From positions 1,798,001 through 1,862,000 of the forward strand of contig JAHQRK010000016.1 in the NCBI GenBank assembly GCA_019828595.1: a DNA stretch of 64,000 bases, read 5' to 3'. This DNA is from Aphanomyces cochlioides. Its lineage: Eukaryota; Oomycota; Saprolegniomycetes; Saprolegniales; Verrucalvaceae. A program made the position numbers and the translations under genes. The number at the start of each line of letters is the position of its first letter. The stretch's first letter is position 1. Shown here piece after piece: positions 1 to 9,839 of this stretch. The notes under the pieces are model-generated. The model did no database searches and had not been told where the DNA came from. It saw only the letters and a program-made list of their open reading frames with translations.

Positions 1-236
1 GTTCCATATTGGATCGAATTAACCTCGATATTTTGAATTGCAAGACAAGTAGACACTGATATTTATAAGAGTGTGGATACCTTGTTCTTTGTAGTCCTTG
101 TCGGGCGCGTTCAACCTCTGTCATGCACCCTTAGGGTGCTCCTCTTCTCCTTTGATTGCATCTAACCATTTATCCGGATATTTGAATATCCACTCCAGAA
201 AGGGCGTCCGATTTGAAACTCCAAGAAAGGACCAGC
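1..236. other. Upstream flank, no supported gene
   Basis: No convincing coding exon was recognised. The stretch contains one copy of the TATCCGGATA palindrome at 171-180, about 60 bp before the first ATG of the vasohibin-like gene. An upstream exon of that gene could lie here, because the reading frame is open for 14 codons before the ATG, back to about 195. Confidence 0.4.
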
Positions 237-1860
237 ATGAAGGATGTCGGGGCAAAGCTACGAGAAGTCACCGAGATTGTACGAATGACCCCGGATTTAC
301 CAGTGGTAGGATGATCTTCTTGTATATACCTGGTTGCATCTTGATGTAGCCACCTATTCCTGAACCACCAAAGAGACTCGGGAAAGGAAATGTTCGAACA
401 AAACTCATGGCAGTCCAGCAGTACTTGAATGAATTGGAATACAACTACACTGGAACTGTGTACTTTGACGTGAATAAAAATCGAAGCCACAAGAGTATTT
501 ACGGGACGGCGAAAGAAATCATACAAGAATCTCTCCCAATACAGTGCTTGGAAGCTGTCTTTGTTGCAGCATATTTGACTGCTGGCGGTCCCGAGTACGA
601 AGGCACAAACTTTAATCACCAAGTCGATCGTCTTTCTATCAGCTTCAAGACGAAATGTGGAGGAAAGGTCTTCCGCCACATCGTCCTCGGCGTTAAACAC
701 CAGGTGTTGAATGCGGAAACATAAGCTATTTAACTCGGCTTAGCATATTTGGGGCGCTTTGGGACTTAGCCGAAGCGCTGGACTTATGTTTAAAGATCTC
801 AAGTTCAAAGTAAGTTGACCAAGGGAGTTTCGCTTATGGCCATCGTAGAGCCTTAGCGAGCTGATCCATGATTTTGTCGAAAACTATGCAAAGAGTTGCC
901 ATGAGGCAATTCAATTCCATTATAACGTTTGCTCATCTATGTGACCCTAGGTCATAAAAATTTATTTGGGACTCCCATTCAGCCATGATATACATTCAAC
1001 AGAGCGAGTTGAATGGAGGGTAAGTTTGCATAATCCTGAGTCTTTGGATGAACTTTTGTAGGTTCTGAACATCAAAGTAATCGATGATTCATGGGAAGAT
1101 GCGGCGAGCCAGTTTGATCTTTTTGCAAGGGAATATCCAGAGCTCATTAGGTGAATTTATTTCATGGATCCTCTTGTTGAAGGCGTACGTAGCCATTTAT
1201 ATCGTGTCGGGGAGTTGCCAGAGTCCTTCAGCGACAAATTTACATTGCACAAACCACCCAAGAAAACCCTCTCACCATCTCGGAAAAATCGAGGATTGTA
1301 ACACACCTTCATTCTCTAAGCTCTATAACGTCGAATTAGTGAATGGGAAAGCATCAGCGAACCTAGCCTCAATGAGAATGTGGGGTCAGCGCAAGATGCA
1401 AAACGTTTACTCCTCCGTGTCTCGCCACAAATGTTGCACTTCAAGAGTCAGCGAGCTTCTCTTGATGCCTCTTTGATTGAATACGCTCCTACAAACTTGT
1501 TTCTCCACAATGAATCACCCTACAATCTCGTGGTTACAGTGTGCGTGAAGCCGTATTTGAAAATACTGGGCAAGTCTCGAGAACCTACAGTTGATTCCCA
1601 GCTATTTGCATTTAAATTCCAGCTTAAGCCTGTAGATGTCAATTTTGCCATTACACATCTCACTTGTTTGCTAGAACTCGGTGACATCGACAGCAGTCCG
1701 ATTAATCGTGCCAGTGCAAACTGCAAACCAAACAAGCGAACCAACGGCAATATCGATCAAATATGTCGCTGTTGAAGCTGGCGTAGAAACTCCGACGGCT
1801 GTGAGTGACTCAATGCTTCAGCATGCCACAATTGCGATCCCCTATGATTGGAAAGAGTAG
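237..1860 (+). CDS. Vasohibin-type tubulin tyrosine carboxypeptidase with C-terminal extension
   Basis: Vasohibins are transglutaminase-like cysteine proteases that cut the C-terminal tyrosine from alpha-tubulin. Exons inferred: 237-305, 350-703, 744-809, 849-926, 951-1019, 1062-1150, 1193-1297, 1340-1680, 1715-1860, which join in frame to about 438 residues. The family blocks are clear: VQQYLNELEYNYTGT, SLPIQCLEAV, FRHIVLGV, WGALGLSRS, LSELIHDF and LPFSHDIHS. The catalytic triad is present as Cys89, His133 and Ser150; the 17-residue His-Ser spacing equals that of human VASH1. After the core, an extra ~200 residues follow, with alternating hydrophobic strands that loosely resemble an MSP/ASH-type beta sandwich (weak guess). 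They could be a separate gene starting at ATG 1164, but a canonical in-frame 42-nt intron (1151-1192) favours one protein. The intron at 927-950 would be only 24 nt, which is odd. Confidence 0.82.
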
Positions 1861-1907
1861 CTATAACATAAGTCATCTTCTTGTTCTAAATATAGTTGTT
1901 TGTTGAC

Positions 1908-4440
1908 ATGTCCGATGGAGGCGGCGATGCCGACTGCTTCGAGTCTGTCAAGGTAATTGCACGAATGCGACCGCTCGAAGCCAACGAAGAGAACGTCAAC
2001 GACAGTAATTGTAGCTTGCATATTCAGGTATATATGTTCTCGAGAAGACACTCAGACGTGCTTCATACCAGGATGCTGGAATCGTTTGGTCAAGGAACGG
2101 CACGACAAAGGCTTTGAACTTGAACACTGTCTTGGATGAAGCAGCAACACAAATCAATGTCTTCGAGCAGTTTCAAGGTGGTTCATTACTTAGCAGAGCC
2201 TGAATCGTTCACGGCTACGTCGTAGACCTTGTCGACCACGTCATCAACGGATACGACTGCTGTATCATTGCCTAGTATGCGTCTCCCACAACACCTTGTG
2301 CTAATATTTCCACAGTGGTCACGCCAAGTCAGGAAAAACATATAGTACAACATTCGATTTATCACTTTTAAACATCTTGTAGCGATGAGCGGGGCACTTG
2401 TTGCAAAGAGCAGTGTTCGTTTTTTGTCCGAGTCACTCTCGTGTTTACTTTCTTTTGCACTAGGTTGCCCCCGGAGCGGATGGTACAGTTGATGAAGACT
2501 CGGGACTCATTCCGCGACTCGTCGATCGACTCTTTGAGCTATGCGGGGATACTGCTGATAGTACAGTTCAAATATCTTGTTCCTTTGCAGAGGTTGATGA
2601 GATACAACCTTGGTCACTGAATAAACAGACATCAGGTCTACGATGAGAAAATATACGATCTATTGCGAGAACCTGACAGCCATCCAATTAAAGAAAACCA
2701 AGATCCAAACCACCCAATGCCACCAGATTCAAATCAGACTCGTCTGTCACCACCGAAAAGTCCAACATCGCAACGAGCACCGTGGAACAGCAATTGCAAG
2801 GAAAGAGAAACATCAAGCTTGCCATTGCGTCAAAAACCTGATGGAGTTGTCTTCATTGATGGACTGACAAGGCAGCACGTTGCTTTTGCTTCAGATGCAC
2901 TCGCCTTGTTCAGCCATGTATGATTATATTTTGTTTTAAGTGAGCTATCCCGGCTATAAAGGCGTGCTTCAATCACCAAAATGCCACTCGCCATGGTCAC
3001 ACTCTGTTTGAGATTTCCCTGCAGCAGAGTAATTCAATCGGTACACGACATTCCCGTTTACTGTTGGTGGATTTATCAACGTAAGAACTCAGTTTGGCAA
3101 AAGTAGATGACACATTTGCAGGAATCACGTAAATAAAGCCAACAAAAGCTTGACTACATTGACAAACTGTGTACATATGCTCTCAAAAACCAATTCATCG
3201 TTTGCACCATTCCGTGACTCGGTGCTAACGCGTATTCTTCAGCCTTTTCTGGAAGGGTCCGGGCGATTGGCGATGGTAGTAACACTGAGTCCGTCCAAGG
3301 CAAACTTTGAAGAAACAGTGACAACATTACGATTTGCAGAGCGTCTCAAGGCAGTTGTATGCCAACCTCAACCAAAACCTGTAGTGGAAGTGCCAAAAGA
3401 AAAGTACACTGAAGACCAGTTTGAAGCTTTACAGGTACGGAAAGCTGTGATTTATGAAAAGTTGATTGTTTACGACTTAGTTGCAAGTAAACCGACTGCA
3501 GGAAACTCTCGAACGTTCCAAAGCAAAATGTGAAGCACTCGTCGAGCGTGATCGTGCTCTTGTTGACGAAAACAATAAACTTCGGATCCAATTCCAAGCT
3601 GTAAAGAATCTGCTGGAGCAAGAAAGGTAGAAGAAAACCTTTTATAGTCATAACGCGTGTAGGATGAAGAACACAAGTCCGTCAAAGCAAACCCAACAAT
3701 GTGTTGACGCAGCAATGGCAAAACTCCTCGAGCAAATTTGGCACGAAGAATCCAAAGTCATTTATAATATGGTCCATGCGGTATTTGCAATTCAGATTGC
3801 AGATGAGTTACATTTTGGTCTAGCAACATCAAAATGAGCTCCATCAACTCCAACCCAGTTTGCCAGAAAAACTGCAAGAGCCTAAACCAATTCCGAGTGA
3901 CGACAACTTGCAACTCGAATGCACAATATTACCGCCGTTGAACACGACGAGGCCTCCAGGTAAGTCCACAATAGATAGTTCCGATGAATGAATCCAAAAT
4001 ACAGAACCATGTCTGCCACAGAACCTTCTTCGGCTACTGGTGCACGTACCGCCACCAATGCGGGAATTGCGCCATGTTCGCCCTCATTTCAAGAAGACCA
4101 AACCGACTTCTACTTGCACGAGAGTTGAGCCACCAGTCAAGTGGCAAGGAAAATCAGAAGACACCACTTCACCAAAGTTGGTTCCACTGACATATGATAA
4201 GCCCATGCCTTTGCAATTGAAGTAAGCACTCGTGGAATACATCATACATTTATGATGAACGATAGGCAACCTGACAGAAAACAAGATCCCCCGAAGAGAG
4301 CGATGGCATTGCCCAAATTGCCTTCAACCAGAGGATCAAGTTGGGTTGACGATGAGTACAAGCAACGACGTCGAGTCGAACTGGAAGAAATGCTTGGTGG
4401 CCACATTCTGGGCAATAAGGACGCGTATATATTTTTTTAA
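1908..4440 (+). CDS. Degenerate kinesin-like protein
   Basis: This is an N-terminal kinesin motor followed by coiled coil and a proline-rich tail, in about 11 short exons. The order of family landmarks is kept: VKVIARMRP at the start, a Walker A loop GHAKSGKTYS split by an intron at about 2276-2316, EVYDEKIYDLL, HGHTLFEISL where NxxSSRSH should be, LLLVDLS where switch II should be, then NKSLTTL, FAPFRDSVLTRILQ and FEETVTTLRFAERLK. The SSR of switch I is replaced by TRHG. The AGSE of switch II and the following loop are missing: DLST runs almost straight into NHVNKANKSL. Nucleotide may still bind, but normal ATP-driven motility is doubtful (inference). A coiled-coil segment (about 3500-3630) and a Pro/Lys-rich tail follow. 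The start ATG at 1908 is the first in frame. The stop TAA overlaps the stop of the convergent TilS gene. Confidence 0.8.
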
Positions 4441-5681
4441 GCACTGGTATTCTGACTAACATGTTCCGGAGTAAACACTACACCTCGATTGCGCTGTCGT
4501 CGAGCCTACACAGACAATTAGCTAGAGAACGATGAAATTCTCACCAAACATCCTCCGATCGTCACAGATTTTTGCAGCGTGTTCTTCTGAAGTGCAACCC
4601 ACAGTAGTTTGACAGAAGCAACCCGTGGGGGATAGGATTTTTGTCCCACTTCTTGAATGATCGCCGTCAAGACTGCCAAAGCGTTACCTGAATCAGGAGA
4701 TGAATCATGAAACATACCTCGAATCGCGAGCTCCTCAAAGATCATAGAGTCGTTAATGAAATCGATATCAAGCTCAATAGTGCGATTACCGACGTGACGA
4801 GAATATTTTGCCCGGATGAGTTGGTCTACGAGCGAACTCTACAGGTGAAAGCATAATACAAGTAAGATACCTGCTGCGACGAGCTCTTGATGCGCCTGCT
4901 AAAAGTGTAAGCAAAAATGAACGAATGTTGCATCGTCGCACCTCGTATGCATGCTGTTGGAATCGATTCAGGCTTTGCTCGGCAATAGGACCGTGTTGGT
5001 GGATCATGGCTTTCATTTGCTGTGGAAAGTGAGAACTTATTCAAAAGTGCAGCGAACCTTTCTAATTCGAACCCGATCGAAGTCATCTGACTCATTGGAT
5101 GGATCTTCGACCCATTCTTGGTCGAATCGTCGACATGTAGCCATCAGTGAGTCTTTGTTGACAGATAGGAGTGGCCTGACAACAGCAAAGCGGTCATACT
5201 CTGCAAGTGGAAATGGAGACACTAGAGGCATGCCTGATAGGCCATTCCATCCACTTCCGCGCCCCAGGCGAAACAATACGGTCTCGAGCTGGTCGCCTAG
5301 GTGATGGCCGACGTACAACGAGTTGATCTTCTCACGTTGGCACACTTCGCCTAAGATCTTGTACCGACGAAGTCTGGCTTGAACTTGGAGCTGACTCCGC
5401 GGCAAGCTAGTTTTCATGTCATGCCACGACACTGTATGGATCTGATGTGGAATGTTGTGCTTGGTTGCAAACGTTGCGACGTGCTGAGCTTCATCTGCGC
5501 TCTCACGTCGTAGGCCATGATCGATTGTGATGGCTAAGACATTGCCTCGACAGTATTCATGCAAGAGCATTAGCAGAGCAGTGCTGTCAGCTCCACCAGA
5601 GAGAGCTACAGCCATTCGTGATCGGTGCAGCGATGGAATCACTTCCATCAACTGGCGGAAGGCTGGAGCCGTCACAACCAT
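4437..5681 (-). CDS. tRNA(Ile)-lysidine synthase-like (TilS/MesJ) PP-loop ATPase
   Basis: TilS makes lysidine at the wobble cytidine of tRNA-Ile(CAU), so an organellar role is likely here. The PP-loop SGGADSTALL is near the N-terminus, followed by TIDHGLRRES, YVGHHLGDQLETVLFRLGRGSG and the family-typical VRPLLSVNKDSL and WVEDPSNESDDFDRVRIR. After a first exon ending near 5064, several short introns split the C-terminal part; frame continuity runs through DQLIRAKYSRHVGNRTIE and the last exon ends GVVFTPEHVSQNTSA. The start is taken at 5681 (MVVTAPAF). An in-frame ATG at 5753 would add 24 hydrophobic residues that might be an organelle-targeting peptide and would leave only 17 bp to the divergent gene at 5771. 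The stop codon (4437-4439) overlaps the kinesin-like stop on the other strand. Confidence 0.85.
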
Positions 5682-5770
5682 GACACAATCCCTTGAAAAA
5701 CAATTGGCAAAAATATTTTTCAAAGTGCTAAAAATACAACATGACAACTCCATGATGACTGTATTGAGCG

Positions 5771-6277
5771 ATGGAGGAGCTGCAGAAGAAGAAGGAAGAG
5801 CTTCTCCTTGCCCAACGAGACAAAGCCGACAAATTCCATGCCATTTTGAGTGGGCCAGGCGGCCTTAACGAAACGAGTCGGAAGACCTGTAAGAACCTTG
5901 AGGCAGCCATCTCGGCGTCGAAGAAACCAGGTTACTTTTCATATTTCGACCAGCCTGAGGTTGTCAAGGCAATTATCAAGAATGGCGAGCTCCGCAAACT
6001 ACAGACTGCGATCCTGCAATTGCAACAAAAAATTGAACAAGTCGACGTGGAGATTGCTAACTACACGAAAGCGGCCAACGTGCCTGGCGCTGCTGGGACA
6101 ACATCTGATATCCAAACGTTCAAGCAATGGTTTACTACGTACGGAACACCAAAACCAGTCACATCAGGAGTACTCACGAGTTTCTCGGCGAATCCAAAGG
6201 TTTACGGTGGAACTGAACACTACTCTGCTTTCAAGACACAGTCTACAACCATGAAGAAGGGTCGATTAACCAAATAG
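5771..6277 (+). CDS. Small coiled-coil protein, unrecognised
   Basis: This is a single-exon 168-residue protein with no family that I recognise. Residues 1-25 are a charged helix (MEELQKKKEELLLAQRDKAD), and residues 60-105 form a heptad-like helix (LRKLQTAILQLQQKIEQVDVE). Between them is GYFSYFDQPEVVKAI; the C-terminal third is Thr/Ser/Gly-rich and ends in basic MKKGRLTK. Base composition and codon use resemble the neighbouring genes. It diverges from the TilS-like gene across a very short spacer and converges on enolase with a gap of only 6 bp. Function is unknown; a structural or cytoskeletal role would be a guess. Confidence 0.7.
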   Translation: MEELQKKKEELLLAQRDKADKFHAILSGPGGLNETSRKTCKNLEAAISASKKPGYFSYFDQPEVVKAIIKNGELRKLQTAILQLQQKIEQVDVEIANYTKAANVPGAAGTTSDIQTFKQWFTTYGTPKPVTSGVLTSFSANPKVYGGTEHYSAFKTQSTTMKKGRLTK

Positions 6278-6283
6278 TAAAAT

Positions 6284-7645
6284 TTAAAACGTTGAGTACT
6301 TGCCCAAAGCTTCGACATTGCGGAAGTTGTTGCCAGCGTACACAGCGCTTGGGCCCATTTCTTCTTCAATGCGGAGCAATTGGTTGTACTTTGCCAAACG
6401 TTCCGAACGGCAAGGGGCACCAGTCTTGATTTGACCAGCGCTCAAACCAACGGCAAGGTCAGCAATGAACGAGTCTTCAGTTTCACCACTGCGGTGGCTG
6501 GCCATGATAGCCCAACCGGCCTTCTTGGACATGGTCACAGCTTGGATCGATTCAGTCACGGAACCGATTTGGTTCACCTTGAGCAACAAGGCATTGCAGG
6601 CCTTTTCTTCGATGGCCTTTTGAACGCGGGTGGGGTTCGTGACGGTCAAGTCATCACCGACAATTTGGACATGTGTGCCAACAGTGGCAGTGAACTTCTT
6701 CCATGAAGACCAGTCGTCTTGGTCAAATGGATCTTCGATCGACACAATGGGGCTGTGGTCCTTGCATTGCTCGATGAAGTGTTGGTAGACTCTAATCAAT
6801 TCATCAGCAGAGATCTTGTCCTTGTCTTCAGCATTAGGGTTCTTGAAGTCCAAGTTGTAGCGGGCATCTTCCTTGCCAGTGTAGAATTCCGAAGCGGCAA
6901 CGTCCATGCCGATTTGCACCTTGTTGGTGTAGCCGGCCAATTCGATGGCTTCTTGGATCAAGCGAAGGGCTTCACCGTTCTCTTGAATGTTAGGAGCGAA
7001 GCCACCTTCATCACCGACGGCGGTGGCATCCAAGCCATAGCGCTTGTTAATAACCTTCTTCAAGATGTGGTAGACTTCAGTACCGATTTGCATGGCTTCG
7101 GTGAAGCTGGAGGCGCCGACGGGCAAGATCATAAATTCTTGCATGGCCAACTTGTTGCCGGCGTGCGAACCACCGTTGATGATGTTGAACGATGGCACAG
7201 GGAGGCAGGGGGTTGGGTTACCGGCCAACTCGGCAATGTATTGCCACAAAGGAATGTTCTTGGTGGCGGCACCGGCCTTGCAGAGGGCAAGCGAGACAGC
7301 CAAGATGGAGTTGGCACCAAGCTTCTTCTTGCACCAACCCCATTCGTTCTTCGTGCCGTCGAGGGTTTCAACCATGTACACATCCAATTCTTTTTGGTCG
7401 ACTTCGTTCTTGCCAATCAAGGCAGGGGCAATGATTTGGTTGACATTGTCGACAGCCTTTTGGACACCCTTGCCCATGTATGGCTTGCCTCCATCGCGGA
7501 GTTCCAAAGCTTCAAATTCACCAGTCGATGCACCGGATGGCACAGCGGCACGGAACAAACCCTTTTCAGTCACAAGGTCGACTTCGACGGTGGGGTTGCC
7601 ACGCGAGTCAAAGATTTGGCGCGCTTTGATCGATTGAATAGGCAT
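6284..7645 (-). CDS. ENO: Enolase (phosphopyruvate hydratase)
   Basis: Enolase converts 2-phosphoglycerate to phosphoenolpyruvate in glycolysis. The 453-residue protein has the usual length and starts [19 protein letters not shown]. The signature regions are present: [17 protein letters not shown], the metal-binding EDPFDQDDW and GDDLTVTNP, the catalytic lysine region [15 protein letters not shown], and [15 protein letters not shown]. The insertion [12 protein letters not shown] is of the kind seen in plants and many protists. The frame stays open upstream to about 7966, but that part is low-complexity and lacks homology; a canonical intron at 7661-7719 suggests it is 5' leader. No organelle presequence is visible at the chosen start, so a cytosolic enzyme is likely. 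Confidence 0.97.
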   Translation of the reverse strand: MPIQSIKARQIFDSRGNPTVEVDLVTEKGLFRAAVPSGASTGEFEALELRDGGKPYMGKGVQKAVDNVNQIIAPALIGKNEVDQKELDVYMVETLDGTKNEWGWCKKKLGANSILAVSLALCKAGAATKNIPLWQYIAELAGNPTPCLPVPSFNIINGGSHAGNKLAMQEFMILPVGASSFTEAMQIGTEVYHILKKVINKRYGLDATAVGDEGGFAPNIQENGEALRLIQEAIELAGYTNKVQIGMDVAASEFYTGKEDARYNLDFKNPNAEDKDKISADELIRVYQHFIEQCKDHSPIVSIEDPFDQDDWSSWKKFTATVGTHVQIVGDDLTVTNPTRVQKAIEEKACNALLLKVNQIGSVTESIQAVTMSKKAGWAIMASHRSGETEDSFIADLAVGLSAGQIKTGAPCRSERLAKYNQLLRIEEEMGPSAVYAGNNFRNVEALGKYSTF

Positions 7646-7660
7646 CTTGAGTTGTGCTTC

Positions 7661-7719
7661 CTTGGGAGCAAATTGAAAAATGACAGAAAGGACAGACCTT
7701 CCCTCAGGGATTCCCTTAC
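7661..7719 (-). other. Probable 5'-UTR intron of enolase
   Basis: On the minus strand a strong donor (GTAAGGG) at 7719 and an acceptor (CTCCCAAG) ending at 7661 flank a 59-nt pyrimidine-rich stretch, 16 nt before the enolase ATG. This would explain why the open frame continues upstream of the true start without any conserved residues. Confidence 0.5.
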
Positions 7720-7966
7720 CTAAATCCGCCTGGGGAAGTTTTATTAAAATGCTACAAATCACACATTTGTTAAATTTATTGTAATAAGAAAACAAAATTG
7801 TTTCATAGGAACTGAGTATAAAATACCCGGATTTTCTATATAATCTCAGATTTTTATGAAATAAGAAAAACACCGACTTGTCTTTCGAAATAATATCATG
7901 ACGCATTTTTATACTTCTCAAGCCAATTCGAACAAGCAGAGCACATCCCAACAAGTTTTTTCGCAC

Positions 7967-9005
7967 TCGGCAATAGGTAACTCAACGGTTTTCAACGGCG
8001 TGGATGCGCCACTCACATCGCTCTCATTTTTGGGAGCTTTCATGCAAACTATTCTATTTATCAAGTTGACGGGAATCTACAGCGCGAAGACACCGTTGAC
8101 GACACACGTACACTGTGCTCGTGGCGCGTTTCTTTTTTTGGTTGCAAAAAAAGATCCCCTGCCATGCTTAAACGAAGAGGTGTGCCATGGCTTGCAATCC
8201 CCAACGGCCGATTTGGCTACTTATACGATGCTTGATTGGCTAAAATCACGACCAAAACTGAATGATGCGATTGCGTCATTCAATTTAAACCAATCAGAGC
8301 CAAGATTCTTATCCCAAACGGCAATGTCACCAGAGAGTGTCCAATGACTCGAACTGAGATGGGAGAGGATTAAGATGTGTCCGCGGTTGTGCCGTTGAGC
8401 GAGGAAAGTTAGAGGAAGAGCTATATTGCAATGCCACACTGTCCGTGTCAGGCCGAAGCGGCGCCCGTCGCGACATTGTGTATCGCGTTGAGATTGGATT
8501 GTTAGTGAGGCGGCATGGATGCGCGCCTTCTCCCCTACAATGACAAAGCAAAAGCTGAAGTTGTCGAATGGCGCATCACATTTGACATGCGATGAACTTA
8601 TGTCACATGTGTGAATCGCGCCACTCATGACTATGAGTCCGTAGCTCTATATGTAAGCAGTGGCAATGTGCAGGTTGGGTTGGATGGCCATGGACCAGGA
8701 CTTCTCGTTCCTGAGAGCAATGGTTGTAGTTAACTATCTGCCAAACTCGAACGAAATCCTTCGCCTCGATATGAATGGAACGGCCAGCCCTGTGGGCTCT
8801 GATAGTATTTTCGATTGCGTTAAAACAGGAATCGTGCTTCGTCGATGGGACCTATGGCACGATGAACGCCAATACCGTGGCCTGTCAGTTGGTGACGCAT
8901 CTCGGACTTTAGTAAGATGTCGTACGCTATCGTGTTCGACTCCATGCAATCCTTTACATTGCACACTGGTTTGCAATTAGATTTACACTCTACCCTGCCA
9001 TGTTT
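7967..9005. other. About 1 kb with no confident gene
   Basis: This is the spacer between the enolase promoter and the bL28m stop. AT-rich sequence precedes enolase. At 8231-8301 two inverted CCAAT boxes (TGATTGG and CCAATCA) enclose a near-palindrome AATGATGCGATTGCGTCATT. On the plus strand 8520-8980 has stretches that read like protein, for example LLPYNDKAKAEVVEWRITFDMR and later MDQDFSFLRAMVVV, but they are in different frames, are broken by stops and match no family that I know. They may be exons of a small gene or a decayed gene. Confidence 0.4.
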
Positions 9006-9395
9006 CTAGTTGGCAATGGCAGCTTCATCGGGCTTGGAGCGTGCCATTCGCAGAGCTTCAGCAATACGTTCACGAGCAGCAGACCCTTTGATGCCAAGTT
9101 CTTCGTATGATGTAATACCCATAAGGTAGTTGTCCAAGCCACCAGCTTTATCCACGCAGCGCAATGTGTGGGCAGTCACATTCAACGGGATCTTTTCGTC
9201 CAAGGCCTCACTGTACAGCGCCTTGTAGTGGTGGTTGACCTTCCATGAACGACGAGTCTTGCGCTGTGAGAACGAGACGTTGTTGCCAAATCGCTTGTCG
9301 CGGCCAGCGAAAAGACCACGCGCAGCACGTCCTGAAACGTGTTGAGGCTTGGCGGCACGCGCGAATTGCTCAAGCAGGAACGTGATAGAGCTCAT
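9006..9395 (-). CDS. MRPL28: Mitochondrial large-subunit ribosomal protein bL28m
   Basis: This is a component of the mitochondrial ribosome large subunit. The 129-residue single-exon protein carries the bL28 hallmark of a Gly-Asn-Asn-Val-Ser-Phe-Ser segment followed by basic residues (FGNNVSFSQRKTRRSWKVN) and then a helix-rich tail with LRCVDKAGGLDNYL, which fits the mitochondrial branch of the family. The N-terminus MSSITFLLEQFARAAKPQ is hydrophobic and basic and could serve as part of a targeting signal. A doubled TTTTAGGG motif lies about 140 bp upstream, next to a MITE-like element. Confidence 0.9.
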   Translation of the reverse strand: MSSITFLLEQFARAAKPQHVSGRAARGLFAGRDKRFGNNVSFSQRKTRRSWKVNHHYKALYSEALDEKIPLNVTAHTLRCVDKAGGLDNYLMGITSYEELGIKGSAARERIAEALRMARSKPDEAAIAN

Positions 9396-9532
9396 TGCTG
9401 TAATTGCACTCCAGTGATTCGAGTCTGGATAAACTTATAAAATAAAATATCGATTTTGTAAGGTTCTTGCGGAGTGGTCAAGATTTTTGGTTTGAAAGGT
9501 CATGGATAAGAGGAGTAGGAAAGTGCATGATG

Positions 9533-9548
9533 TTTTAGGGTTTTAGGG
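9533..9548 (+). promoter_or_regulatory. Doubled telo-box-like motif
   Basis: TTTTAGGG occurs twice in direct contact at 9533-9540 and 9541-9548, so the minus strand reads CCCTAAAACCCTAAAA toward the bL28m gene. In plants a similar element (telo box, AAACCCTAA) sits upstream of ribosomal-protein genes; whether it works here is an inference. The second copy overlaps the left end of the neighbouring MITE-like element. Confidence 0.35.
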
Positions 9549-9823
9549 CCTGGTCGCCGAACATTCCATCCATGCACGGATTCAGGCTTCTGATTGGTCA
9601 AATCCAATAATTTCCGGATAATGGGGTCGTTCATGCTTTTCGGATTCACTCAGTTTCCAGGCAGAGATGATCCATCTCTGCCTCAACAAGTCTGTTCCTG
9701 CTTCAGACCCATTTTCAAGAAAATCGAAAAAATACTTTTTGATATTTTTCAAAAAAACTTCGAAAAAATTCCGGATAACGTTCTGCCTGGCAGGGATGGA
9801 TTTCTTCCTCGACCAGGCCCTAA
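9543..9823. mobile_element. MITE-like element with 14-bp terminal inverted repeats
   Basis: The 281-bp segment begins TTAGGGCCTGGTCG (9543-9556) and ends with its exact reverse complement CGACCAGGCCCTAA (9810-9823). Inside is a second perfect hairpin with 10-bp arms, GGCAGAGATG/CATCTCTGCC, at 9660-9682, and an AT-rich centre. There is no coding capacity. It sits between the malate synthase stop and the bL28m promoter. The TTA/GGGCC ends recall PIF/Harbinger or Tourist-like MITEs; a TA or TWA target duplication is possible but not certain. Confidence 0.6.
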
Positions 9824-9839
9824 CAGTAATACTAGTAGT

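Noticed and set aside
1164..1860. Separate small gene after vasohibin
   Set aside because: Only 9 bp would separate it from the vasohibin stop, and a canonical intron joins the frames; one gene is the simpler reading, though not proven.
6719..7723. Long plus-strand frame of 334 codons opposite enolase
   Set aside because: It is the antisense shadow of the enolase gene, whose codon bias keeps the opposite frame open; no homology.
7646..7966. N-terminal extension of enolase by 107 residues
   Set aside because: Residues are not enolase-like and a 5'-leader intron explains the open frame.
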